A DNA stretch of 64,000 nt. Source: DASRDR01 sp035550795. Lineage in GTDB: Bacteria; Methylomirabilota; Methylomirabilia; Rokubacteriales; DASRDR01. The stretch lies in NCBI GenBank assembly GCA_035550795.1, contig DASZOL010000068.1:124001-188000 (forward strand). The letters are read 5' to 3'. The notes below the pieces were generated by a model. It saw only the letters and a list, made by a program, of their open reading frames with translations, was not told the origin of the DNA and did not search any database. The position numbers and the translations under genes were made by a program. Every line of letters starts with the position of its first letter. Position 1 is the stretch's first letter. Shown one piece after another: positions 52,861 to 62,354 of the stretch.

Positions 52861-53956
52861 ATGGATCAGCCCGTTGAAGCGAAGCGCCTGAACGCCTTCG
52901 AGCGCTACCTGTCCGCGTGGGTGACGCTCTGCATCGTGGCCGGCGTGGCGATCGGGATCCTCGCGCCGCGGCTCATCGGGGCCGTGAGCCGGCTGGAGGT
53001 CCGGCACGTCAACTTGCCGATCGCCCTCCTGATCTGGCTGATGATCTACCCGATGATGCTGCGGATCGACTTCGCGGCGATCCGCGGCGTAGGCCGGCGT
53101 CCCAAAGGCGTCCTTGTCGTACTGTTCGTCAACTGGCTCGTCAAGCCGTTCAGCATGGCGGTCCTCGGCTGGTTTTTTCAAGCAGCTTTTCGCGAACCTG
53201 ATCGACCCGGCGCTCGGCGACCAGTACCTGGCGGGGGCGATCATCCTGGCCGCGGCCCCCTGCACGGCCATGGTGTTCGTGTGGAGCTACCTGACCGATG
53301 GGGATCCAGCCTACACGCTCGTCCAGGTGGCGTTGAACGACCTCATCATGCTGGTCGCCTTTGCCCCGATCGCTATCCTGCTCCTCGGAGTCTCGAACAT
53401 CACAGTCCCGTATGATGTGCTGTTCTACTCGGTGCTGCTCTACATCGTGATCCCCCTCGGGGGCGGGGCCCTGTCGCGGACACTTCTGCTTCGCGCGCGG
53501 GGCGCGGTCTGGTTTGAGACCGTATTCCTAACGCGGCTCAAGCCGGTGGCGATCGCGGCGCTCCTCGCGACCCTGGTGCTGATCTTCGCTTTCCAGGGCG
53601 AGGTGATCCTCGGCCGCCTGTCGCACATCGTCCTCATCGCGATCCCGCTCCTCATCCAGGTCTACTTCAACTCGAGCCTGGCCTACGCCCTCGCGCGCTG
53701 GCTCCCAGTGCCGCACGCGGTGGCCGCGCCCGGCGCACTCATCGGCGCGAGCAACTTCTTCGAGCTCGCAGTGGCGACGGCGATCTCGCTGTTCGGCCTC
53801 ACGTCGGCCGCCACCCTGGCAACGGTGGTGGGGGTCCTCGTGGAGGTGCCCGTGATGTTGTCGGTGTGCTCGTTCTGCAACTGGACCCGGCCGTGGCTCG
53901 CGGAGATCGACGCGGCGGAGGCGACCGCGACCCGGGTGGCGGAGGGGCGCCGATGA
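52861..53956 (+). pseudogene. acr3: ACR3-family arsenite efflux protein, frameshifted at a T6 run
   Basis: The gene starts at ATG 52861 with ribosome sequence GGAGAGG. The first frame reads AFERYLSAWVTLCIVAGVAI, LPIALLIWLMIYPMMLRIDF and PKGVLVVLFVNWLVKPFSMA, all typical of ACR3, to VLGWFF. At the run of six T (53173-53178) an extra T moves the sequence to the next frame, which then reads KQLFANLIDPALGDQYLAGA, ILAAAPCTAMVFVWSYL and GASNFFELAVATAISLFGL. Removing one T restores one continuous ten-helix transporter. Its stop overlaps arsC by four bases (ATGA), so the second frame is the real end. Most likely a sequencing homopolymer error; a recent mutation or slippage switch is possible. Confidence 0.88.
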
Positions 53957-54372
53957 CACGCCGGCGAGTGCTCTTCGTCTGCACCCACAACTCCGCCCGG
54001 AGCCAGATGGCCGAGGGCTTCCTGCGGGCCCGCGCGGGGGACCGCTTCGAGGTCGCCAGCGCCGGGACCGAGGCGACGTGCGTTCATCCGCTCGCGATCC
54101 AGGTGATGGATGAGGTGGGGATCGAGCTGTGCGGGCAGACCTCGAAGGGCCTCGACCGGTTTCTCGATCAGGCCTGGGACTATGTCATCACGGTGTGCGA
54201 CAGCGCCAACGAACGGTGTCCGGTTTTCCCCGGCCGGGCCCTCCGGCTTCACTGGAGCTTCGACGATCCGTCGCGCGCCGCCGGAAGCGAGGAGGAGCGG
54301 CTGGAGACGTTCCGCCGCGTCCGGGACGAGGTGGCCCGGGCGACCACCGATTGGCTGGCGACGGTGGGCTGA
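53953..54372 (+). CDS. arsC: Arsenate reductase, LMW-PTP (thioredoxin-coupled) type
   Basis: A 139-residue enzyme that reduces arsenate to arsenite. The catalytic phosphatase loop is CTHNSARSQ (C-x5-R-S) at residues 10-18, followed by GTEATCVHPLAIQVMDEVGI and a redox Cys region near ELCGQTS and ITVCDSANERCPVFPG, matching the additional Cys used by thioredoxin-dependent ArsC. The ATG overlaps the ACR3 stop. It supplies arsenite for ACR3 efflux. Confidence 0.94.
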   Translation: MTRRRVLFVCTHNSARSQMAEGFLRARAGDRFEVASAGTEATCVHPLAIQVMDEVGIELCGQTSKGLDRFLDQAWDYVITVCDSANERCPVFPGRALRLHWSFDDPSRAAGSEEERLETFRRVRDEVARATTDWLATVG

Positions 54373-54977
54373 CGCGGCCCTGGCGAACACCATCCGCCCG
54401 AGGCCCGATCCTGCTCGCGCCGGGCGCAGATGGCGCCGGGGCGTGGGCGGGCGAAGATGCGCGGGCTGCCGCCTGCCGGTGAGCGCGAAGCGCACCTGCT
54501 CGGCCAGGGGCGTGGGGCGCGCGCCGCCGGCGAGAGTGAGTGGGAGCGAAAGCCCAGGCCATCGGACCGGCGCGGCGGCGCTTGAGGGGACGCCTGCCCC
54601 TGTGGCAGATCTTCGGCCGAACCTCGACCCCGCCGGGCCTTGCCGACCCCGGACGGTTTCCCGTCGGGTGCCGGACCCGTGCGGTGGCCCATGGCTACCG
54701 TCGAACTGGGGCGCTGGCGCCTCACGCGGGGTAGGCGAGGTACACTTCTCGCTCGCCGAGGAACACGGAGTCCTCACCCCGCGCCGGCGCCCGTTCCGAT
54801 CGCCTGGCGATAAGCGCGTGATCTCGCGGCCGGAACCGGCGAGGTGGGGCCACCTCCTCCATCGCCACTCCGGCGACCGGGCCTGGCACCTCCGTTGCTC
54901 CCCTTCCCGCGCGGGAATCATGGGCGGCGCAGGACCGGACAGCGCGGAACTTGAACGGCGTCCGGAGGAGGTTCGAG
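54373..54977. other. Intergenic region before the molybdoenzyme operon
   Basis: About 600 bases between arsC and the ferredoxin subunit. No frame carries a family motif or ribosome site. It must hold the promoter of the molybdoenzyme operon; no palindrome stood out on reading. Confidence 0.5.
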
Positions 54978-55814
54978 ATGAGTGACGACACCACCACCGT
55001 CGGGTCGGCCCCTCCAGTGTCGCGCCGAGAGCTCGTCCAGCGCCTCTGCGGGCTCGGGGCCACCGCGCTGGCGACGGCCCTCGGGGCCGGCGCGAGTGTG
55101 ACCGCTCCGCCCGCCCGGGCGGCGGTTCCCGAGGGTGGCCTCCCAGCGAAGCGCCAGTTCCGCTACGGCATGGTCATCGATACGCGCCGCTGCGTGGGCT
55201 GCCGGGCGTGCGTGGTGGCCTGCAAGGCCGAGAACAAGACCCCGCCCGGGGTGTCGTACACCGTGGTCGTCGAAGAGGCCGTGGCCAACCGCTTCGACGA
55301 CAAGCCGATTTTCATGACGAAGCCGTGCTTCCACTGCGAGAACCCGCCGTGCGTGGACGTCTGTCCGGTGTCGGCGACCTTCAAGCGGGAGCGCGACGGC
55401 ATCGTGGTCATCGACTACGACCGCTGCATCGGCTGCCGGTACTGCATCACGGGCTGCCCGTACGGGGCGCGCTACTTCGACTTCGGCGAGAACTACGCGC
55501 CGATCACGGCCGGGACCCCCTACGCCCAGGTCCCGTCCCCCGAGTACGGGCAATTCCGGATCCGCGCGGACGGCTCGCCCGTCGGCAACGTGCGCAAGTG
55601 CACCTTCTGCCTCCATCTGCAGGACGCCGAGGGGCGCTACAGCAAGGCGGCGGGGCGCTGGCCGGCCTGCGCGAAGACGTGCACGGGCCACGCGATCTTC
55701 TTCGGCGACTTCAACGACCCCGAGAGCGAGGTCTCGCGGCTCGTGCGGGAGCGCCAGCCGATTCGGCTCAAGGAAGAGCTCGGCACCCAACCCAACGTCC
55801 ACTACCTGCTCTGA
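54978..55814 (+). CDS. Tat-exported four-cluster ferredoxin subunit of a molybdoenzyme (PsrB/TtrB/ArrB type)
   Basis: A 278-residue iron-sulfur protein. ATG 54978 follows GGAGGAGG. The N terminus is Tat-like (VSRRELVQRLCGLGATALAT). All four cluster motifs are complete: CVGCRACVVACKAEN, CFHCENPPCVDVCP, CIGCRYCITGCPYGARYF and CTFC...CAKTCTGHA. It carries electrons between the molybdenum subunit and the NrfD subunit on the periplasmic side. The NrfD gene starts ten bases downstream. Confidence 0.94.
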   Translation: MSDDTTTVGSAPPVSRRELVQRLCGLGATALATALGAGASVTAPPARAAVPEGGLPAKRQFRYGMVIDTRRCVGCRACVVACKAENKTPPGVSYTVVVEEAVANRFDDKPIFMTKPCFHCENPPCVDVCPVSATFKRERDGIVVIDYDRCIGCRYCITGCPYGARYFDFGENYAPITAGTPYAQVPSPEYGQFRIRADGSPVGNVRKCTFCLHLQDAEGRYSKAAGRWPACAKTCTGHAIFFGDFNDPESEVSRLVRERQPIRLKEELGTQPNVHYLL

Positions 55815-55824
55815 GAGGTGCGCC

Positions 55825-57129
55825 ATGAACGCGAGCGGACTCAAGCGCCTCTTCTGGATCGCCGGGGTGGTGCTCTTCGGGGCCGGGCTCATCGGATGGT
55901 ACGACCGCCTGGCCTCCGGGCATCTCAACGCCAACTACGGCAGCCTCGTGCCCTGGGGCCTCTGGGTGGCCGCCTACATCTACTTCATCGGCCTCTCGGC
56001 GGGCTCGTTCCTCATCTCCTCGCTCGTCTACGTCTTCAACATGAAACGGTTCGAGCGGATCGGCCGGCTCGCCGTCTTCACGGCGGTCGTCACGCTGTTC
56101 CTCGCCCTCATGTCGATCTGGGCCGACCTCGGGCACATGGGGCGGGCCTGGGAGGTGCTCATCTACGCGAACTTCAAGTCCCCGATGGCGTGGATGATCT
56201 GGCTCTACAGCACCTACCTGGTCCTGCTGGTCGTCGAATTATGGTTCCTCCTCCGGGCGGACCTCGTCGCGGGGTTCGGGCTGCCGGGTTTCAAGGGCGC
56301 CGCGTACCGTCTGCTGTCGCTCGGCTCTCGAGACCGGTCCGCGGGGGCCGCCGCCCGTGACCGGCGAGTCGTCCGGATCCTGGCGACGATTGGCGTGCCG
56401 GTGGCCATCATGTTCCACGGTGGCGTCGGCGCGCTCTTCGGGGTCGTCGCCGCGCGGCCCCACTGGCACAGCGGCCTGTTTCCGATCCTTTTCCTGCTCT
56501 CGGCGCTGGTGAGCGGCGGTGCGCTCCTCACGGTCATCGCGGCCATCTTCCAGGACGGCTGGCGGCAGAACCGGGACACGGTTCTGGCTCTGGGTCAGAT
56601 GGTCCTCGGGCTGCTGTTGCTCGACGTCCTGTTCCAGATATCGGAGATGCTGGTCGTCACCTACGGCGGGATTCCGGGTCACATCCAGGGCCTGAAGCTC
56701 GTCATTGGCGGCCCCTTCTGGTGGGTCTTCTGGGGATGGCAGCTGGCGCTCGGGACGCTCATTCCGATCTGGCTGCTCGCGGGTCCGACGCGCAAGGACC
56801 CGCGCTGGGTGAGCCTCGCAGGACTCCTGATCGCGGTCGGGTTCCTCGGGGTGCGCCTGAACATCGTGATCCCTGGCCTGGCCGCGGAGGAGATCCACGG
56901 GCTGTCGCGCGCCTTCGCGTCCGCCCGCATGACCACGCACTACGTGCCGAGCCTGAGCGAGTGGTTGGTCACGCTCGGGATTGTAGGGCTCGGGCTCCTG
57001 CTCTTCGGGATCGGCGAGCGGTTGCTCCCGGAGGAGACCGGTGCCCGCCCTGCGGCCCCGGTCTCCGGTGACGGACACGGCGGCGGAGTGCCGCTAGCCG
57101 CAGAGGAGGCGAGCCATGTACGTGCTTGA
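55825..57129 (+). CDS. NrfD/PsrC-family membrane subunit of the molybdoenzyme complex
   Basis: A 434-residue integral membrane protein. NrfD-family features include the early LVPWGLWVAAYIYFIGLSAG helix, FNMKRFERIGRLAVFTAVVT, the MSIWADLGHMGRAWE segment, GGALLTVIAAIFQDG and the late W-V-F-W-G-W-Q-L-A-L-G-T-L. It binds quinone and links it to the ferredoxin subunit. The end of the gene overlaps the molybdenum subunit by 14 bases. Confidence 0.93.
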   Translation: MNASGLKRLFWIAGVVLFGAGLIGWYDRLASGHLNANYGSLVPWGLWVAAYIYFIGLSAGSFLISSLVYVFNMKRFERIGRLAVFTAVVTLFLALMSIWADLGHMGRAWEVLIYANFKSPMAWMIWLYSTYLVLLVVELWFLLRADLVAGFGLPGFKGAAYRLLSLGSRDRSAGAAARDRRVVRILATIGVPVAIMFHGGVGALFGVVAARPHWHSGLFPILFLLSALVSGGALLTVIAAIFQDGWRQNRDTVLALGQMVLGLLLLDVLFQISEMLVVTYGGIPGHIQGLKLVIGGPFWWVFWGWQLALGTLIPIWLLAGPTRKDPRWVSLAGLLIAVGFLGVRLNIVIPGLAAEEIHGLSRAFASARMTTHYVPSLSEWLVTLGIVGLGLLLFGIGERLLPEETGARPAAPVSGDGHGGGVPLAAEEASHVRA

Positions 57130-59632
57130 CGAGACCCTCGGACGTCGTCGCTTCCTGAAGCTCGCCGGCGCCACGACCACCGTCGCGACCGCCGGGGCGG
57201 CCGTCTCGGGCTGCACGACGGTCGGGTCCAAGGAGCACGCCATCGCGGCCAATGCCACGGGGGCAAAGGAATGGGGGCGCGAGGCGGGGACCTGGACGCC
57301 GTCCTGCTGCAACATGTGCGGCGGGCAGTCGGGGATCCTCGTCCACGTCGTCAACGGGGTCGTGGAGAAGATCGAGCCCAATCACTGGAACCCGAACAAC
57401 TACTCGAACATCTCGACCGACTTCTTCAATGGCTACACCGAGGAGTTTGGCTGTGCCGAGGGTGGGGTGCTCTGCCCGAAGGGGAACGCGGGGATCGTCC
57501 AGCTGTATGATCCCGACCGGGTCAAGACGCCGCTCAAGCGCACGAACCCGGACAAGGCCGTCGGTGCGGATCCCAAGTGGCAGGAGATCCCGTGGGACCG
57601 GGCCCTCGACGAGATCGCGGCGAAGATGAAGGCCCTCCGCGACGCCGGCGAGGCGCACAAACTGATCTGGTTCAGCGAGGATCACTCGTTCACTCACGTG
57701 CAGCAGGACTTCTGCAAGCTCTACGGGACACCCAACTATTCGAACCACTCGAACCTCTGCGACGTGGCGCGCAAGGCGTCCTTCAAGACCGTGATGGGCC
57801 ACGACCGGCCGCTGGCGGACTTCCTCCAGTCGAAGTACATCGTGCTCTTCGGGTGGAACCCGACGTCGGCCATCAAGTGGGTCTACCTGCCGCGGATCCT
57901 CACCCGGGCGATCGAGAAAGGCGCGCGCCTCGTGGTGGTCGACCCCTACCTCTCTGACACCGCCGTGAAGGGCCACGAGTGGCTCGCGGTGCGGCCGGGC
58001 ACCGACGGCGCCCTCGCCCTCGCCATGGGCCACGTGATCGTCCGCGACGGGCTCTACGACAAGGATTTCGTCGCGAAGTGGACGACCGGTTTCGAGGAGT
58101 ACGCCGAGTACGTCAAGGACAAGACGCCGGAGTGGGCCGAGAAGATCACTTCGGTCAAGGCCAAGACCATCGAGCGGATCGCCCGGGAGCTGGCCACCAC
58201 CAAGCCGGCGCTGATCGATGTCTGGAGCGGTCCGGGCCAGCACTCGAACGGCGTCCAGGGCGGTCGGGCAATTGCGGTGCTCAACGCGCTGATCGGCGCG
58301 GTCGACCGACCCGGCACCATGATGGTTCCGGACAAGCGAGGGAACAAGCACGCGACGGTCGAGCCGGACGACACGGCGGCCGCGACGGTCATGCAGGCTC
58401 GATTCGACGAGCTGAAGAAGTACCCGCTGGGGCACGGCTCGGGCGTCTACACGCAGTCGTTCGCGAACCTGGCGGAGGGCAAGGGACCCTACGCGCCCAA
58501 GATGGGCGTGATCGTCTTCCAGAACGTCATGATGTCCGTGCCGGGCAGCCCGACGGTGGCGAGGGCCCTGGCGAAGCTCGAGACGCTGGTCGTCATCGAC
58601 ACGATGCTCAGCGAGACGGCGATGATGGCGGACTACGTGCTACCGGGCACGACCTACCTCGAGCGGTACGATCTGAACAGCCACTGGGTCACCTGGCCGG
58701 TCCTGGGGCTCCGCCAGCCTGTGGTCAAGCCGCTCTTCGGCCAGCCGGCCGAGTATGAGACGGTCGCGGCTCTCGGACGGCGGCTCGGCCTCAAGACCAA
58801 GGACGGGAAGGACTTCTTCCGGATCGGGCCCCTCTCGGGCGCGCCGATCGAGGATCTGACGGCCTGGTACGAGGATTTCCTGTCCAACGAGCTCAAGAAC
58901 GGAGCTCCGAAGATGACCCTGGCGGAGCTCAGGGCCCTCCCGGGCGCGGTCTGGGTGGACAAGGGGGGCACCCGGTACGAGAAGTTCGCCGACGAGCTTA
59001 CGCCCGAGCAGCTCAAGACCGCCGTCTACGACGGAAAGCCCAAGGCCGAGGGCACGGCGATCTACGACAAGCCGAAGGATCAGAAGGGAACACGCATCGG
59101 GGTCGTCGTCGGCGGCAAGGCCGTGAAGGGGTTCGGGACGAAGAGCGGTAAGGTCGAGTTCGTGTCCAGGTGGCTCGCCGAGAAGCCGGACGCGGCGGGC
59201 AAGCCCGTGAACCCGCTTCCGGTCTACGAACCTCGGGACTGGCAGCCGACCGCCGAGTATCCGCTGTACTTCATCAACTGGAAGGAGGCCACCCACACCC
59301 ACAGCCGGACGCAGAACAACCCCTGGCTCCTCGACATCAAGCCGGACAACCCGATGATCATGAATCCGGCCGCCGCGGAGACGTACGGGGTCAGGGATGG
59401 AGAGCTGGTGTGGGTCGAATCCCCGCACGGGAGGGTGCAGGCGAAGGTGCGCACGACGACCCGGATCCATCCCGAGGTGGTCGGCGTCCAGCACGGCTTC
59501 GGCCACACGGCGCTTGGCCGGCTCGCGAAGGGCCGCGGGACCAGCGACTCGGCGCTTCGCCCGGTGAAGTCCGACCCGGTGTCAGGGCAGGCGTCCCACA
59601 AGGAAGCCTGCGTGCGGATCGTCACGGCCTGA
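57116..59632 (+). CDS. Molybdopterin-containing oxidoreductase catalytic subunit with a variant FS0 cluster
   Basis: An 838-residue protein of the DMSO reductase superfamily with a Tat signal (GRRRFLKLAGATTTVATAG). The FS0 cluster region reads SCCNMCGGQSG at residues 63-73, then CAEGGVLCPKG at 113-123. Cys65 and Cys68 are in place, but Ser72 occupies the usual third Cys position; Cys120 is the fourth. Cys215 in SNHSNLCDVARKASF is in the molybdenum-ligand region. Pterin-binding parts are VLFGWNPTSAIKWVYLPRI, VVDPYLSDTAVKGHEWLAVR, and near the end EATHTHSRTQNNPW and RDGELVWVESPHGRVQAKV. It is PsrA/PhsA/ArrA/TtrA-like; substrate unknown. The adjacent arsenic genes make arsenic compounds one hypothesis. 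Confidence 0.9.
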   Translation: MYVLDETLGRRRFLKLAGATTTVATAGAAVSGCTTVGSKEHAIAANATGAKEWGREAGTWTPSCCNMCGGQSGILVHVVNGVVEKIEPNHWNPNNYSNISTDFFNGYTEEFGCAEGGVLCPKGNAGIVQLYDPDRVKTPLKRTNPDKAVGADPKWQEIPWDRALDEIAAKMKALRDAGEAHKLIWFSEDHSFTHVQQDFCKLYGTPNYSNHSNLCDVARKASFKTVMGHDRPLADFLQSKYIVLFGWNPTSAIKWVYLPRILTRAIEKGARLVVVDPYLSDTAVKGHEWLAVRPGTDGALALAMGHVIVRDGLYDKDFVAKWTTGFEEYAEYVKDKTPEWAEKITSVKAKTIERIARELATTKPALIDVWSGPGQHSNGVQGGRAIAVLNALIGAVDRPGTMMVPDKRGNKHATVEPDDTAAATVMQARFDELKKYPLGHGSGVYTQSFANLAEGKGPYAPKMGVIVFQNVMMSVPGSPTVARALAKLETLVVIDTMLSETAMMADYVLPGTTYLERYDLNSHWVTWPVLGLRQPVVKPLFGQPAEYETVAALGRRLGLKTKDGKDFFRIGPLSGAPIEDLTAWYEDFLSNELKNGAPKMTLAELRALPGAVWVDKGGTRYEKFADELTPEQLKTAVYDGKPKAEGTAIYDKPKDQKGTRIGVVVGGKAVKGFGTKSGKVEFVSRWLAEKPDAAGKPVNPLPVYEPRDWQPTAEYPLYFINWKEATHTHSRTQNNPWLLDIKPDNPMIMNPAAAETYGVRDGELVWVESPHGRVQAKVRTTTRIHPEVVGVQHGFGHTALGRLAKGRGTSDSALRPVKSDPVSGQASHKEACVRIVTA

Positions 59633-59665
59633 CCGGAGGCCGGTCGACCAGAGGAGGAAGACAGG

Positions 59666-59998
59666 ATGCCGAGACCGCCGAAGCCCTTCCTGGAGTTCAC
59701 CCGCCAGAACCCCGGCGTCGGCCGGGCGTACGAGGCGCTCGGGGCTGCCTGCGGCGAGGCGGGACCCCTCGACGCGAAGACGCGGGAACTGGTCAAGCTC
59801 GGACTGGCGATCGGCGGGCGTCTCGAGGGTGCCGTTCACTCGCACGTGCGGCGCGCGCGCGAGGCGGGCGCGACGGCGGCGGAGATCGGCCATGTCGTTG
59901 CCCTTGCCACACCGACCCTCGGACTGCCGACTACCGTGGCAGCCTACACGTGGGTACGGGAGACGCTCGCGCCGGAAGGCCTCCGTCGGAGGCGATGA
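59666..59998 (+). CDS. Carboxymuconolactone decarboxylase (CMD/AhpD-like) family protein
   Basis: A 110-residue helical protein. ATG 59666 follows GAGGAGG. It shows the CMD pattern LDAKTRELVKLGLAIGGRLE and GAVHSHVRRAREAGATAAEI and GHVVALA. The position that in AhpD is a C-x-x-C redox pair is here A-V-H-S-H-V, without Cys, so peroxidase activity is unlikely. The gene is 33 bases after the molybdenum subunit and belongs to that operon; CMD proteins often accompany such complexes but their role there is unknown. Confidence 0.87.
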   Translation: MPRPPKPFLEFTRQNPGVGRAYEALGAACGEAGPLDAKTRELVKLGLAIGGRLEGAVHSHVRRAREAGATAAEIGHVVALATPTLGLPTTVAAYTWVRETLAPEGLRRRR

Positions 59999-60052
59999 CG
60001 CCAAGCGGACCGACGCCGGAGCTCGTGCCGAGGCGCTGTCCGCTCGGCGCCC

Positions 60053-60985
60053 TCAGGACCCCTTGCGCGACTCGAGCGTCTCCTTCTGCGCGTAGTACTT
60101 CGCCTGGGCCACGATGTCGACGCCCACGGTCTCGCTCCACGCCTGGAGGAGGCGCGTGACCGTCGGCCCGGGCTTCCCGTCGCCGATCGGGCGCCGGTCG
60201 ACCCGCGTCACCGGCAGGACGCACGGGCTCGTGCTCGTGAAGAATGCCTCGTCCGCCGTGTAGAGGTCGTAGGGCTGAAGGTCTTCCTCGGAGACGGGGA
60301 TGCCGAGCTCCTTCGCGAGGTCGAACACGGTGCCGCGGGAGACGCCCTGGAGCACGCTCCGGTCACCCGCCGTGCGGATCACGCCCCCGGACACCAGGAA
60401 GAGGTTATACCCGACGCCCTCCGTGAGGTTGCCACGGCTGTCGAGCAGGATCGGCCAGCCCTCGGGATCGACGTCGGAGGCCTCGAGCTCGGCCAGGTTG
60501 AAGTTCATCCGGCTGAAGTTCTTGACCTTCGGGTCGAGCGCGTCCGGGTTGAAGCTGCGGGTCCGGACGACGACGCCGTGCGCGCCCACATCGTACAGAT
60601 CGGCGAAGCGGACGAAGCCCATCTGGCGGGTGCAGATGCCGACGGCGGGGGGACCCGCCTTGTGGGCCCAGCGGCCGCGGCCGCGCGTGACGAACTGCCA
60701 GAGCTGGTAGTCGCCCACGTCGGCGCGGAGGTGCTCGTTGCGCGAGATGACCTCCTCGCTGATCCGCTCCAGCTCGTCCGGCGTCAGGCCGGGGTCGATC
60801 CGGACGTACTTCAGGGAGCGGTAGAGGCGGTCGACGTGCTCGCGCATCCGGAAGCTCTTGCCGTTGAACGTCCGGGCGACGTCGAACACGCAGTCGCCGA
60901 CCAGGAAGCCGCGGTCCAGGGGGTCGATCTTCACCTGGCTGAACGGCACGAAGTCCCCGTTGAAGTACGCCACGTAGTCGGCCAT
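60053..60985 (-). CDS. Class-IV PLP aminotransferase (branched-chain aminotransferase-like)
   Basis: A 310-residue fold-type IV enzyme. ATG 60985 follows GAGGAGGG. Landmarks: YFNGDFVPFSQVKIDPLDRG, LVGDCVFDVARTFNGKSFRM, VTRGRGRWA, the PLP Lys region LDPKVKNFSRMNFNLAELEA, the Glu of NLTEGVGYNLFLV, and STSPCVLPVTRVD. The enzyme should transaminate branched-chain or D-/beta-amino acids. The C-terminal 30 residues (GVDIVAQAKYYAQKETLESR) are a helix typical of the ILVE-like group. Confidence 0.92.
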   Translation of the reverse strand: MADYVAYFNGDFVPFSQVKIDPLDRGFLVGDCVFDVARTFNGKSFRMREHVDRLYRSLKYVRIDPGLTPDELERISEEVISRNEHLRADVGDYQLWQFVTRGRGRWAHKAGPPAVGICTRQMGFVRFADLYDVGAHGVVVRTRSFNPDALDPKVKNFSRMNFNLAELEASDVDPEGWPILLDSRGNLTEGVGYNLFLVSGGVIRTAGDRSVLQGVSRGTVFDLAKELGIPVSEEDLQPYDLYTADEAFFTSTSPCVLPVTRVDRRPIGDGKPGPTVTRLLQAWSETVGVDIVAQAKYYAQKETLESRKGS

Positions 60986-61167
60986 GCGCCCTCCTCGCCG
61001 GTTCCCGGATCCGGCCGCTCCAGCATGAGTGCCTGGGACGCGGTGATTCTACCCGCCTTCAACGCTCGGGGAAAGCGTGCTAGCCTGCTGCAGCACTCGC
61101 TCCCACGGCGGGCGACGGGCCGCGGGAGCGCGAGGGGCGGCGCATCCGTCGGCAGGAGACCTCGCTG

Positions 61168-62298
61168 ATGACGGCGCGTCGGGTCCGGGTCGGGCTGATC
61201 GGAGCGGGCCGCATCGCGGGCTTCGTCCACGTCCCGAGCCTGCGCCTGCTCCCGGAGCTCTGCGAGGTGGCGGCGGTCGCCTCCCGTGACGCCGCGAAGG
61301 CAAAGGCCTTCGCCGAGCAGTGGAGCATTCCGAGAGTGCACGACACCTGGGAGGCCCTCGTCGCCGACCCGGAGCTGGACGCCCTCGTCGTCTGCCCGCC
61401 CAGCGACCTCAACGCGCCGGTTGCCGGGGCGGCGGTCGCTGCCGGGAAGCACGTCCTCTGCGAGAAGCCGCTGGCCGTCACCTACCCCGATGCCCGGACC
61501 CTGGCCGACGCCGCCGGGCGGGAACCGGGCCGCGTCCACATGGTCGCCTTCACGTTCCGGTTCGCGGCCGGGCTGCGGTACTTGAAGCGCCTCGTCGAGG
61601 AAGGCCATTTCGGCGAGATCCGGCACTGGCGCATGTCGTACTTCAACGACGGCCAGCTGGATCCCGGGCTCCCCTTCGGATGGCGCCATCAGCGGGCGCG
61701 CGGCGGCGCCGGCGTCATCGCCGACATGGGCTCCCACATGATTGACGCCGCGCGCTACCTCCTCGGCGAGATCGTCGCGGTCAGCGGCGTGAACCGGACG
61801 TACGTCGCCGAGCGCGGAATTCCCGGCGGCGGCCAGGGGCGCGTCGAGACCCCCGAGGCGTCCGCGTGGGTCGCCGAGTTCGCGAGCGGGGTCATCGGGA
61901 CGTTCGACGTCAGCCGCGGGGTCGCGGGACGGGGCGGGACGGGCCGGCCCCAGTACCAGGGCATCGAGATCCACGGCACCGGCGGCGCCGCGCTCTACGA
62001 GCTCATTCATCCCTTCCAGCTCCAGGTGAGCCTCGGGCCGGCGATGGCGCGCCGCCAGCACTGGGCGACCGTGGAAGTGCCGCCCGAGCTCGCCGTCTAC
62101 CCCGGGTCCCCGCGCAACCCGCGGGCCGACGACCCGCTCCTCGGCTACAAGTACGACCAGGGCGTCGCCTTCGTCCGCGCGGTCCGCGGCGAGACGACCG
62201 ACTACCCGACCTTCCGCGACGGCGCCGCCGTGCAGGCCGTGGTCGACGCCGTCGACCGCTCGGCCCACGAACGGCGGTGGATCGGGGTTGGCCCGTGA
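61168..62298 (+). CDS. Gfo/Idh/MocA-family oxidoreductase
   Basis: A 376-residue NAD(P)-dependent oxidoreductase. ATG 61168 lies after AGGAG. The N-terminal Rossmann fold is VGLIGAGRIAGFVHVPSL with VAAVASRDAAKAKAFAE, followed by the catalytic Lys region LCEKPLAVT and the substrate domain GAGVIADMGSHMIDAARYLL with the Asp-His pair. Such enzymes act on sugars, inositols or related polyols. It is followed by a family-5 SBP gene, but no permease lies in the window on that side. Confidence 0.93.
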   Translation: MTARRVRVGLIGAGRIAGFVHVPSLRLLPELCEVAAVASRDAAKAKAFAEQWSIPRVHDTWEALVADPELDALVVCPPSDLNAPVAGAAVAAGKHVLCEKPLAVTYPDARTLADAAGREPGRVHMVAFTFRFAAGLRYLKRLVEEGHFGEIRHWRMSYFNDGQLDPGLPFGWRHQRARGGAGVIADMGSHMIDAARYLLGEIVAVSGVNRTYVAERGIPGGGQGRVETPEASAWVAEFASGVIGTFDVSRGVAGRGGTGRPQYQGIEIHGTGGAALYELIHPFQLQVSLGPAMARRQHWATVEVPPELAVYPGSPRNPRADDPLLGYKYDQGVAFVRAVRGETTDYPTFRDGAAVQAVVDAVDRSAHERRWIGVGP

Positions 62299-62354
62299 GT
62301 GCTCCGTCGCTCATCGACATGCTCCTCCCTCACTTCGCGCACAGGAGGCTCCAC

